From Xiphias gladius (lineage: Eukaryota; Chordata; Actinopteri; Istiophoriformes; Xiphiidae), in assembly GCF_016859285.1 (NCBI RefSeq), contig NC_053416.1:3559001-3623000 (forward strand): a stretch of 64,000 bases of DNA. Direction: 5' to 3'. Below, piece after piece: positions 42,401 through 54,333 of this stretch; within the stretch, counting starts at the first letter, position 1, and the number at the start of each line of letters is the position of its first letter. The notes beneath the pieces were generated by a model. The model did no database searches, was not told the origin of the DNA, and worked only from the letters and a program-made list of their open reading frames with translations. A program made the position numbers and the translations under genes.

Positions 42401-45400
42401 ATACAGATGCACCCAAAAAATGGAATGTGTCCTGATTGTAATTCAACCAAACATCCGTGATTTGACACCACATACACTCCAAAGCCACAAAAAGCTCTGT
42501 ATACATTTATAAATTTTGGGTTACGCATGTTCGATGTAAAGTTTCTGATTTTGATGCTGACACATCAATATTTTCTACATGCCAATTATTAGTATATCCA
42601 GTACAGCATTTTTAAATTTGGGCTTTAACTAACTACTACATTCATCTAAAAAAAAAAAAAAGAAAAAAAAAACTGGTGTTTTGTTTGATTAACTGATGGA
42701 TGATTTAGTATCTAAAATAAAATAAAATAATGACCACAAAAGACTAGACAAGACGCAACATTTAGACTATGTGATCCTGAACCGAACAGCCAGGAAAATA
42801 AAAAATTGTTTTGGTGGAATCACAGTGCTCCAGACCATTTTTTCTGTACCAGGGAGACTCTAAGAAAAAGTTATTAAATCTGAAAAGAATCTAAAATTTA
42901 GTGTGATCAAGTCGGAACTGCTATTTAATAAAAGGCTCAAATAAGCTCCGGTTTGTTATATTTGCAAACAGATATTTTAGTCTCAGTTTCGTCCCCAGCA
43001 TTATGAATCACCTTGAGGACGTCAGTGGGGTTGGCCAGAGAGGAGGACAGGACTCCAGACACGACACCACAGAAGACGTTGATGACCATGGTCTCGTCTG
43101 TCAAAAAAGGGACAGGAAATGGTATTAATTAACACACACAGCCAAAAGCGGACAAACACAATGTAGTTAAGATTAGTCTATAATTTACTGTGTATAGATG
43201 TATCTCAGTCCCATGGATCATAAAAATCATACTGCAGGCTCTCCACTTGAAGAAATTGCATGTCACTTTCAATACACTAGTTGATCTTGTTTGGGACAGA
43301 ACATTTGTGTACATGCCCTGATGGTCTTGACAAGACGGCTGTAAGCTACTTTACCCTGCGGTAAAATCATTTTGTTAAATATCTGTTATCATTTTATTTA
43401 TGCCTGGAAATAACAGAATAGAAAGTGTCTAGTTTGTGACCATGACCAGCTGACTGTAAATTCCTTTTACACAGCATGAGTTTTATTCTATACTAATAAA
43501 AAAGTGTTTCTTTGAAAATAAATCTTTAGAACAGCTGCTTTTAAGCGATGCATACAGTTTAAAGCAGATTCACACTTCATCTGGAAATGCAATCCACCAG
43601 GTACGTGTGGTCAAAGGCACACTGGAGTCCTGCATAAGTTTTAGTAGCTAAGTCGATTCTTTTTTTGATCTAACTTGATAAAATCAGCTGAGCCTGTATT
43701 TGCTTATCGTAGTTTCGATGTCTTTCAGTATATGTCTGCCAATAACTAAAATGAAACTCCGGTGCATAATTGCCAAAATATGTTTAAGGTAGAGACTGAA
43801 AGTTCATAACTGACTTCGGAAACAGTAGCTGACACACAACATAGCCACAAGCTCATTTAGAGGCAGTTCTGGACTTTTCGAGCGCATCACATGATCTTCC
43901 TTGGCAGGACTAACGACTGTGATTTGACTGAAATCAAAAACCGAACTGAAACAGCTACTAAATGGACGTGTGGTCAGACCCTTGTGCCAAAAACATGCTT
44001 GAGGTTATTTAGAATCATTGTCTCCTTTACATAGTGAGATTAATGACCAGTTTATATCTGAACTTTAAAACACCTGCTCAGTACATGTGCTGGTCACAAT
44101 TTAAAAAAATAAAAATATTAATTTTAGGGATTTTGATTTAAAATGTTTGTTTTTGTTATCTGTTTATTTAAAAAAACAAAAAACAATGACCAGCCAATAT
44201 ATTACTTGATTTGAACTTTTTTTTTAAATTACCGTCTGCTCTGACCCAAACAAGACACAATCTAGAGTGTTTTGAAATTTGCACGTTAAGAGTCCTGTTA
44301 TAAAAATAAAACTTCTATGGTTGTTTTTTTTTTTTTTAACATCCTGTTTGATCCAAGCTAAGCTACAAATTTAAGATCGCTAGTCTTTTTCAACAAGGAC
44401 ATAACTTAATTCTCTGCTAAATAGAGCTTCATACAAGTATGTAGCATTTAAGTCATAGACATATTACCATTGTCAGAAATCACTGTCTAATTTAATGCTG
44501 TCGGCAAACAAGTCTTCACGTTTCCTTTAATTCACGTGAAGCACCACATGGGTGGAGTTAACTGTGTCATGATCAACATCAAGTGGTTGACCACAAAGCC
44601 AGATGTGACGCACCTTCAAACAGTCTAAACCTACTCACACACGCTCTCTCGTGAGGTTTCAAAAACTCCACCCGTGTGGCACTCCAAGCAGATCAAAACA
44701 AACACAGAGAATTATTTGAAAACGATGCTGGAAAGACTGCACGCTCTGTACACTGGCTTTAAACAGAGACCATTGTTAGCAATTAGCCTCGGCAGAGTGT
44801 GTCAGTGTTAGAAAGTGGTGGATCTCATTAGTAGTAACCCAGTATGGTGTCTACAGAAGAGTAAGAAAAAGGAGGAGGAGGAGACAAAATAATAATGGAT
44901 TGAGTTTAGAACAATAGTTACAGTAATCCTTGATCAATCTGACCAACAGTTAGTGCGGCGGTCCTCGCGCCACTCATTTTTTGGGCAGGGGAACGGGGCG
45001 TTCAATCCCACCACAATCACAGGGCAAACCCAAGCCTGTATCAAAACAAGCATTCAAAACACAGTGGCACCATCGAGGCACAGGGCAGGCAGAGTGGAAA
45101 GGCAAACAATGAACACAAACAAACAAACAAAAAAAGAGCGCTTTGTATTTTTGGCAAAACACTCACACATTAGAAAGGTGAAGTTGAGCCTCAGTAACCA
45201 AACATTTTCCTCCCGTCATTAGTTTCCCTCCCTGCTCCCTTTTTCGCTCTATATTCAGAATCATTAATATTTTCAATAAGAACACTGAATGCAAAGGAGG
45301 TTTACCCTGGTTTATTGGTGCTGACATATTTAAAAAACTGACTCGCTACTGCAGATATAGAAATCACAGTAGGACTTCACGTGTAGTGCAGAACTTGATT

Positions 45401-48400
45401 TTAACACAAACTTTAAACTGCATGACAAAGATCCTGCTACAAACAGACTACAACTACACACAGAGATCAAGACCTGTACTGTACGAACTACTGCTGTACA
45501 AATCCCTGCAATTTCATTTAAAAAGCGTATTAATTTGTAAATTGTATGCTTCAGTTGCAAAGAAATTTGCAATTGACTTCCTGTTTTGGAAGGTAAATGA
45601 TGTAGTTTACGAGAGCGAGACACATTTGTTCCATTGTTTAAAGGATCACTGCAACATTTTTGGGGGATACATCTATTTGTTTTGTTTTCCAAGAGTGACG
45701 GTTAAAAAAATCAAACTCATGTTGGTGTGTTAAATACAGAGCTGGCATCACAATGTTGTTAGCTTAGCTTAGCATAAAGATGGGAAGCAGGTGGAAAAGG
45801 CTAGTCTGGCTCTATTCAAAGTTTTAAAAAAAACAAACCAATGCTTCAAAGGTAAACTGTGGTTGCCAAGTTTTGTTTTGATTTTTGCAATCCTGGGTAC
45901 ATGGTGACCGAAACCTGCTCTCACTGTTGTACCTGCACGGAAGAATAAACTGATATTTGTCAAAAATTGCAAATCCTCCTAAAATTACAAATTGCCAATT
46001 TTGCATTTCTGAAGATACATCATGGTGCTGGTGGATGCATTTTTTCCCCTCTGGACAGAGCCAGGTTAGTTGTCTCCCCCTGCCCTCAGTCTAAACACAT
46101 CCCAACTCAGTTCCATACTTAGTGCACAGACATGAGATTCATTTCAATCTCCTCATTTCAAGAAAATTTGCTAATTTTCAAAAATGTTGAACTATTCCTT
46201 TAATAAAAGTCCTCACAAATGACAGAAGTACAAAACAAAACTTCCCTCTGTCCTTCCCTCTAATCACTCAGTTCTCTTCTCTGACCTTCATCTACTCTAT
46301 GATTAGTATTATCTAGCTAATGTACACTAACCGGAAATTAAATATTGAAAGGAGCAGAGGGACAGAGAGGGAGTGAAGAGAAACAAGCAAAATGGAAGGA
46401 AGAACAAACCCGGACTAGAGGTAATGAAAGGCAGGGCTAGGTAAAGAAGGAACCAGTCAGTGGGAAAAGAGAAATGACAAATAAAAAAGCAGACGGAGAG
46501 GGAATAAAGGCAGAGAGAGAGCCTGTGGTCACAAACCTCCTGAGAGTCTCAGGAACATGCTGGCACCAGCCAATCGCTGGTAAATACAGTGCAAACCCAT
46601 TTGGGCTGATAGCTGAAGTGGCTGTGTGTGTGTGCGTGTGCGTGTGTGTGTGCGTCTCAACAAACAGAGCATGAAGTGATCGTCTGAGCTCCGGACACCA
46701 AAAAACTGATCCACTTTCAGGTTTTTAGATTTTTCCTCTCTAATGCTGAGCAAGCGTATTTCTGTCCACTTTACTTTTCATTATATCTTTTTCCAAACAT
46801 GGTGTACGTGTCGTGCACATTGTCTAAATACAAGGGTTGTGATCGGACAAGTGCATAATTTACAACACAGATTACAATAAATCTACATACATTACCAATT
46901 ACATAGTTATTATCCATGGAAACAAAACATCTCATGGTAATTATTAACTTAGTTAACGATTATTTTAATTATCGATTAATCTTGATTATTTTCTTGATGA
47001 ATCATTTTGTCGTTGTGTTGTGTCAAAGGTGGCATCTTCGGATGCCTGGTTTTTGTCCACCAGTCCGAAACCCTCACCTTTCAGAGGCTGAAATCAGCAA
47101 ACTTTTAACAATTGTTGCCTGAAAAATGATCACCACGTTTCTGTTGTCTGACTTATCGATTCATTTTTTCAGCTCTACTCTTATTTAAATAAATGTAGCT
47201 GCTTTCCTTCCATCTCTCTGTGACACTTTCTTAAAGGCTACTGTTGCGCATATTTCAGTCTTGCTACACGTCCTCAAGTCCTGACTGATTTGAGAAGTCT
47301 CCCTAAATATCAATCATGCTGGCTGTTTGTGTCTAAAATTAATTATGATCTGTTTACCGCCATGTCAATGGAACGCATACAATTTTGTGCTTCACACTGT
47401 CTATAAAATATCAGATCTTTGTCTACAGCTGTAGTATAAATGTAACCTGATTCACCCTCTAATTCTCCCCTGCCCCTTACCTTACCTCTCTCTCTCTCTC
47501 TCTCTTTCCGTCTCTCCGCTATTCCCTCTCCCTCTCCCTTCCTTCCCTCCTTCCTTCCTTCCTTCCTTCCTTCCTTCCTTCCTGGAAGCTCTCTGTCTCT
47601 TACTTAGCTTGCAAATTAGTGCCGGCAGGTTAACACATTCCCTCTGCTTCCAGACAGGTCAACAAAGGTTGTCACGGCACATTCTACCCTTTTTTTTTTT
47701 TTTTGGTGGGAGTGCAGCTTAGAGCAATACAATCAAAAAAAGCACACACAGTAAGAAATCTGTTCAATGAAAATTTGTTGGTATGGATAAATATCATAGC
47801 ACCAATATCACCAGGGTAAACTGCTGTGTACTTCATGTGTTGTGCATTATTGATCCCACTTTTTTCCCCATAGCAATTCTGATTCCGATGGTATAATTAG
47901 CCAATGTGATTATACGTTATTGGTTCCCAGAGGCAAATTCTCTTTTCTAAATTTCTGAGTTAATGTCAGCCGTGATAAAGTCCAACAACCTGGTACTTGA
48001 AGCAATTTACAACCAAACAAAATATCATTAACTTTCATCTGTGTCTTCACTGTAAACAGAAGCAACCTACCACAACAAACCAACATGCATACAAACTGCC
48101 CCAACACAATCAAAAAGCAGAAACGACCCACAAGGGATTTGCACTGTCTGATGCAGAAATGAATCCAAACAGAAGGAAAAGAACTGAGAGAATCTCAGAT
48201 GGCAATAGGAGAAGAAGCAGAATACAACATGGGCAGGGTCAAACATAAACTTTTTGGTTCACATGCCTCAGAGACGTAGAGACTTTAGAAACATACTAAC
48301 AAAGTTTTGTTGAAGACCAAAAGGATTTAAGAACCACTTTTAAAGTAAGGTCGACTTTAAATGCGTGACTTATTTCCTTTATTATTCCACACTACGATTT

Positions 48401-51400
48401 AAAACCACCCAACGCATCGCTCTACTATTCTGCTGAGTTGATTTGTTGTCCTATAAATAAGATATACTTACTTAAAAATACTTTGGCGGGCTGCAGCCTT
48501 AAAGTAAAATATTTGACCGCGGCTTGAGTCGTGCTCGAGCCCTCCTAAGTGTCAGTCCACCTTGATGAGTACCTCCAAACTTGTTTCCATTTTCAGCAGT
48601 GCCCAAGGTTAAAATTTATTCCATGAAGCCACATTCTAAAGTGTATATAATATCTGAACTGCCATACCCATGCTGTGATGCATCTTTAAAATATTTTTTT
48701 TCTTTTGCATACTAAAGCGCACGCATGGATTTCAACCATTACCATCTTTCTGAGGCTCGTCAATTCAGTCACTATAGCAACTTACGTAGAATAAAGGTGT
48801 TATATCGCACTCATCTGTGTCACTCATCTGCAACCTTCACTGTACCATAGAGCCATCAATCGAAGGTGCACTGCATTTGGGACTTTACTCTAAGCTCTTT
48901 CCCTCTGGATAACACCATCAGTTAACTGGCTAAAATGTAAATTAAAGAAAATGACTTCGCTGCTACTACTGCCGATGATATGCTGTTGCTGCTGAGGTGG
49001 TCAGTCTCAGTCAGTTTAGGTTGTTTTTGTTTTTTCCATCTAAAAACCAAGTTGCCTTTAAAGAGTTTTGCTTCTTGTTTTTCTGGGGTGTTCACTTCGG
49101 TTTCAGTTGGGTTAGGGCGCATTATGACTGCAAATATGAATCTAAATTTCATATTCAGCACCGCTTACTATCAGTATCATTCAAATCACCTCCCGTGGCT
49201 CACTGCTGGGCTGGCTGCCGAGCTCAACTGATTGTCTGTAATTGTCCGAAATAATACCTTGGAGTTTCATATTCTTTCAAGGTTTCAGGTGACTTCTGTC
49301 TTACTAAGAAACCGAAGCCTCTGAATCAAAAAGCTAGTCTCCCTATGACCCTCAAGATGAAAGAGTTTACACGAGAGGTAAGCAGAAAGGAAGCAGACAG
49401 GATACAGGATATTAGAGGCAGAAACAGTGACACCCACCTTCTGGACGACTGACAAAGAGCCTCTTCAGAGAGTTGTAGGTTCCTATCTTGATTGTCCCAT
49501 AAGAAGCTTGTCTCAACAGAGCGGGGGAAATCCTGAGAGGAGAGGTACATTGTGTTTATTAACCTCTACCCTGTGGCTAAACTAAACACAGGTGCGGTAG
49601 GGGGAGGGAGTGCTTATCATTTACTTTCCTCACCCAAATTTTTTTAAGGTGGCTTTGCAAGCAAATCAACAAAATTTCAGTTTCATCACTGAGGAGTGTG
49701 AAATGCAGGCTTATTTTCTCCTACTCAAAAGCAGAGATGAATCTTAACAACTGTGGACGCAAAACACTCGAATCATACGCCCTGCTTTAACAGTCTAAAT
49801 AAAAGCTCATTCTTATCCAGTTTCAAAATGGAATACATTTTCTGTCCCGCTGGCCTTCTTTCAAATTTGTAGTTGGATTCAGCAATGTCACAGTTCAACC
49901 ACCCACCAACTGTAACAGATCTCTGTGCAAAGCTCATTACTGCATGTTGTAATTGAACACATGCTGTTTCCATCAGCATGGAGCATAGCGCAAGCGTGTA
50001 GCAAGAAGAAGTGACCAGATTTAGTAAACAGCGCATTAAGAGTTTAACCAAAAGCTCTCTCCCCCTGGGAACAGCAGGGCATCTAAAACTGTATTCACTT
50101 TCCTGGAACAAACAGTCCCTAGTGACGAACTTCTAAGGAAATTCTTATGAAGGTTTCCAGGACTTAAACTTTAGACTGACTTTAAAAAGTATTAGCACTA
50201 AACAAGGCTCCTCAGGTAAAAAAACAACAACAAAAAAAAAATTGATGAGTAGTAGCAATTAAGTAAATGTATATTGAGCGAAGGCAGGAGTTATCAGGTT
50301 AAGCGGCGCAGAACAGATTGTGCAGAACGATCCACGTTGTGCTGACTGAATTCACCCCATGATGCAATTAATGCTATATCACAATCTGTTCATTTTATTC
50401 CCAACAATTGAAAAGCATTAATGGATATAAGACTACCCCCGAGTTGTAAGCATTCCGCACCCACGTCAGTGATGGTCTATTTTATGCAGATCTACTAAAA
50501 TAGCATTAGTTCAGTCATTACAGCCGTAATTCGTCTCCATTTACATTTACTCATTCAGCAGACGCTTTTATCCAAAGCGACTTAAAAGTGAGGCAACTTA
50601 TGGTTCAACGTCTTGCCCGAGGACACTTCGGATACACAGATAGAGGGAGCTGGTGATCACACCGCCAACCCTGCGACCAGTGGACAACCTGCTCTACCAC
50701 CTGAGCCACTGTCGCCCCAAATGAGTAAATGTAAATGTAAATGTACAGCAGTAATTAATCTCCACTTATTATTCAATGGATGTAAAACCTAATAGGCAAT
50801 ATGGGCACGAGGCATCAGTATCAGTATTTTTACATCATCATACAGTTACGTTTATGTGATTATAGAGTGTTTGGTTTCCTGTCAGAAATCTGCAACACTA
50901 AAAGTGGCACTCTGGGATTTTTCTTGATTGACCAATAGCATTTACATAAAGTAATGTGCATAACAACAGGGTCGACAACAACTCCCCACTCGGATAAAAG
51001 TTTTTGTCCATTTCATTTAGATTTAATCTCCTTGGTGGTAATTTTTAGGTGAATTTAAAATTGTCACAATGGTTATGAACAAGACCCCCAAAAGCCTGTC
51101 CGGTGTGGCTGCTCCAACAAAGCATGCACTTGGTCTGGTCTTGAAAAGTCTGCGACAGTGCCACAAATTGTCAGTATACACAGAATGTGTTGTTTCCAGA
51201 GAGCCATAGACATGTTGTTCTATACCCAGAATATAGCGCTCGGATGCCCTCCTCTTTGCCGATCCTGAAGAGGGCATGGAACATGCCTCTGTAGCGCACC
51301 TCCGTGTACTGAGACTGACCCTGGACCTGTAGTCGGGTCTTAGTCAGGTCAATGGGAAATGTCCCTGAGGATCGAAGAAGAACAATGATAATAATACGAT

Positions 51401-51828
51401 TAACTGTGAAAAGAAAATTAAGATAGTAGAGATAAAGAAATGTTGGAGCTGACAATGATTAGGCATAGAGGATATTTTGCAGTTGTACTTTGGCTTCAAA
51501 CTTTCAGTCACAACAAAAAAAACCTCACAAAACCTTGATAATCTGTCAACTTCATAATGCCAGGCAGCTCCAGCTTTCACCTCTCATGAATTAAAAATAC
51601 ATTAGTCACAGAACATTATACATTTTATTTTATTATTTATTTGTCAAATGTGACACAACAAAAACTTGACAGATGGGGATTTAGACGAGTGGAGAACAAA
51701 ACATATGGAGATCAAGATAAAACAGGTTGAGTGATACATAAATAATAGAAACAAATTAGAGGCTGTGAACTGATTTGTTTACGTGGCTTTTGAAGGGAGT
51801 AAATATGTCCTTATGATATTTTGTGTGC

Positions 51829-51881
<53 letters not shown>

Positions 51882-52850
51882 GGGGGTATGTTTTGTAACA
51901 TTAACAGGGTAATGCATAGAGTATTAGATAGATGGATAAATAAGGCAGGTAGAAATGATAATGTTAACGGTGATAGTGGTGACAACAACAACGATGCTGA
52001 TGGTGAAATAAATAGTGGCAATTTTAATTCCATGGATTAATGGGAAGTGTGGGAACATTTAGTGTGATAAATTTTAGAAATTTTAAAACAAGAATTTCCT
52101 TTCTTGTTTTGTATGACACAAGAAAAATATGACAAAAACAACTGGTAAAACTTTTCAATATGGGTCAAGACCTCGATTAGGAGAAAGAGTGGGAAATTGG
52201 TTAAATATCTTTTTTTCACATGCAGCGGATGATCTAAATAAATATATAGAGATATAGAGATATAAAGAGGTTAATTTTTTTTTTTTTAAACAGATGTCTT
52301 GCTATCTGACTCAAATGTAATAATATAAATTGTAATAATAGATACAAACTGGGGCTAACTGCCAGGTTAAATGCTGCTATTAAACTAGCAGTCTAACTTC
52401 ATCAATTTTGTACATCTGCAGTTGTATGACAATGCATACAATGTGCACCACAGAGCTTTGATATTTATTCAGCTGGATGCATCATTCCCGTTTTGAAGCC
52501 AGCATCACTCGGCAGCTGCTGGCGAAGAATTTTCCTAATGCTGCAAATTTTGGGGATATAAAAAACTAAATATTTGCATAAAACATTTATTGCCTCATCA
52601 TAATAGCGCATAAACCCAATAATATACATGACGGTCAGCGTCTACGTGTTGTGGTGCATCACGTACCGAATTCTGCGACAATCGAGGCCATGCCTCCGTA
52701 GATGAACGGCTTCCAGTTCAAGTTGCTCATCTCCGCGGCGGCGGCTGCTGCTTCCACCTGCTGCAGCCCCGCTAAAAACAGGAATAGGCCGCCAAGACAG
52801 AGGTCAACACAGTGATGCAACCCCTGGCTATACAACATGTCGAGAAACAT
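39457..52850 (-). CDS. slc25a14: slc25a14, mitochondrial carrier UCP5/BMCP1 (spliced)
   Basis: Six-helix inner-membrane carrier. UCP5 is reported to exchange inorganic anions and to allow weak proton leak. Coding exons in order: 52667-52850 (or from 52730), 51226-51364, 49438-49532, 43012-43097, 42296-42391, 41138-41262, 40665-40878 and 39457-39498. All junctions are GT-AG and in frame: 286 aa from MSNLNWKPF, 326 aa from the upstream ATG. The three carrier signatures are present: PIDLTKTR (25-32), PTDVLKIR (123-130) and PVDVVRTR (217-224), numbered from the short start. The stretch [17 protein letters not shown] matches SLC25A14 better than SLC25A30. The end is EQLKKLPF. The 40-residue extension ([20 protein letters not shown]...) resembles in position and length that of the long human form. 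Alternative: slc25a30. Confidence 0.92.
41390..42080. repeat. TTAGCTTAGC-type repeats inside slc25a14 intron
   Basis: GTGCTAAGCTAAGCTAAAC at 41399 and TTTAGCTTAGCTTAGCTTCA at 41622 face each other. They are followed by CCTACCAGCACCTCTTAACA and an arm containing TGCTGGTTGTTAGCTGTTG. It looks like two or more degenerate copies in opposite orientation. Confidence 0.55.
42600..42800. repeat. ATTAATCGAT-type repeat fragment
   Basis: A degenerate fragment in slc25a14 intron 4 with GGGCTTTAACTAACTACTAC and GATTAACTGATGGATGATTT. Low-confidence member of the family at 8040-8400. Confidence 0.35.
45630..46210. repeat. TTAGCTTAGC-type interspersed repeat, copy 4
   Basis: Contains AAAGGATCACTGCAACATTT, TTGTTAGCTTAGCTTAGCAT, AAGGCTAGTCTGGCTCTATT and a tail with ACAGAGCCAGGTTAGTTGTC. 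Plus orientation by comparison with the copy at 34410. Confidence 0.6.
46930..47180. repeat. ATTAATCGAT-type interspersed repeat
   Basis: Starts at AGTTAACGATTATTTTAATT and ATCGATTAATCTTGATTATT and ends near TTATCGATTCATTTTTTCAG. Same family as 8040-8400. Confidence 0.55.
47488..47583. repeat. CT and TTCC microsatellites
   Basis: (CT)n at about 47487-47505, then mixed pyrimidine sequence, then (TTCC)n at 47538-47583. Confidence 0.9.
50535..50720. repeat. Teleost interspersed repeat with tRNA-like phrases
   Basis: Contains CAGCAGACGCTTTTATCCAA, AGCGACTTAAAAGTGAGGC, GTCTTGCCCGAGGACACTTC and CTGCTCTACCACCTGAGCCA. I recognise these as a very common teleost element whose parent class I cannot assign. 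Lies in slc25a14 intron 2. A (AATGTA)n run follows. Confidence 0.6.
51821..51888. repeat. (TG)n microsatellite with G-run
   Basis: About 28 TG units interrupted by CGTGCG, then seven to eight G. In slc25a14 intron 1. Confidence 0.95.
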
Positions 52851-52859
52851 TTGAGATCA

Positions 52860-53550
52860 AATGATGCTACAGATCAGCGAGGCTCCTCAGCATCAGCATC
52901 CCAGCATACTGCGCCGGAAAGAGACGCCCGCTGTCTGGAACGCCGCCGAGAGAGCCATCATATTTGTTGTGGGGTTGCTATTGGCTGTGAGCTCTGTCAA
53001 TCACACGTTTCGACTATTCAATTGGCTGGTGCGTCGGCGGGGACAAACCATGAGTGACAGTAACAGTAACAGCAACAGTCTCACGAGAATTAAAGTTTTT
53101 TTTATTAGCCTTAACGCATATAGTCATATAATCACCACAGAATCAACCAAGTATAACCCACCTCACCTGTTATGATGTGTAATTTTAATAACAGAAAACC
53201 GTGCAGTTCAATAGTCTTAATCACACAGATGACCGTGCCAACTGTTAGCCTCAAAGCAGATGGCTCCTTCGAGGCTAACAGCTAGTCGGCTAACACTTCT
53301 GGAAATTACTAGTCCGCTTGTTAGCGAGGTTACCGATTAGCAACTAGTTACCGTTACATTCACCCGAGACGTCGCGTGCCTGCGGTGCTGGTGTCGGTGT
53401 CGGTGTCGTGACCTGTTATTTGACTTGGTTTTCCATGACTTAACACATATACGTGGCTTGACTTTGGTAGAGTGCAAGCAGAAAACTTCTCGCTTGCTGT
53501 TAGCTTCCCATTTCAGCTAACGTCAAGTGCGGAAGAAATGATAAAAAACA
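52860..53550 (-). promoter_or_regulatory. slc25a14: slc25a14 promoter region
   Basis: A CpG-richer stretch directly upstream of slc25a14. Two CCAAT boxes on the minus strand (plus ATTGGC at about 52979 and 53019), about 40 bases apart, lie 130-170 bases before the upper ATG. No TATA box seen. The transcription start cannot be fixed. Confidence 0.5.
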
Positions 53551-53816
53551 GGATTTCCGTCAACACCTTCAAAGTAAAGTCCTCTGTTGACGAACTGCGT
53601 AAGGTCATCATGGTCATTAATGTAATGTTAAAAATACCAACAATCCAATAGCTAATAATAATAATAATAAAAAACTGATGATATTAGAATCGCATAATTA
53701 CACGTGGAAATAGCAGAACATCACCAGCCTCTCAGAGCTTTCAGCAATATCTCATGGTCTTCATAAGTGGATAAAAAACATACAGGAACATATAAAGCAT
53801 ATTGCTTAATAATGTG

Positions 53817-54333
53817 ATATACAGTAGTGTGCAAAGTTTGTGACGATAAACGTAATGTGAGAATCCTTTAAAATTATACCATGAATAGTTTCTATTTATC
53901 AATTAACTTCATACAAAGTGCAGTAAACAGGAAAAAAACTAAATCAATATTTGAGCAGCGATTCTCCTTGGTACACCCGCACACAGTTTTTCAAGCCCCT
54001 TGGCAGGTAGGTTGTTCCAAGCATCTTGGAGAACTTGCCTCAGTTTTTCTGTGAATTTAGGCCTTCTCGGTTTCTTCTGGCTCTCCATGTGATCCCAGAC
54101 TGACTCCAGGATGTTGAGATCGGGACTCTTTGGGGGGCCAGACCATCTGTTGCCGGACTCCCTGTTGTTCTCTTTGCTGAAGATAGTTCGCTGTGATGAA
54201 TGAATGTTTGGGGTCGTTGTCATGCAGGTGAATGAATTGAGGACAGATCAGATGCTACGTGATAGTGTTACATGAGGGATAAGAATCTTAACATTTTAAG
54301 TGCCTAAAACTTTTGCACAGCACTGTATATCAA
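53817..54333 (-). mobile_element. Tc1/mariner-like element remnant
   Basis: On the minus strand, a frame from 54223 to 53939 contains PKSPDLNILESVWDHMES, the C-terminal DDE region of a Tc1-type transposase (canonical SPDLNPIENxWD), then LRQVLQDAWNNLP and LEKLCAGVPRRI. Imperfect ends pair ACAGTAGTGTGCAAAGTTT (53820) with the reverse complement of 54306-54330, ACAGTGCTGTGCAAAAGTTT. The element is much shorter than a full Tc1 (about 0.5 kb), so most of the transposase is lost. Confidence 0.8.

Larger units (their letters stand above)
43098..49437. other. slc25a14 intron 3
   Basis: A 6.3-kb intron. It holds repeats at about 45630-46210 and 46930-47180, a (TG)n run at 46623-46654, (CT)n near 47488-47504 and (TTCC)n at 47538-47583. 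I found no nested gene; short frames such as 48922-49231 on both strands have no recognisable homology. Confidence 0.5.

Noticed and set aside
46923-47122. Short frame within the ATTAATCGAT-type repeat
   Set aside because: It lies in an interspersed repeat and has no counterpart frame in other copies.
49773-50111. 112-codon minus-strand frame in slc25a14 intron 2
   Set aside because: No recognisable domain and no matching splice context; possibly repeat-derived, but I could not place it.
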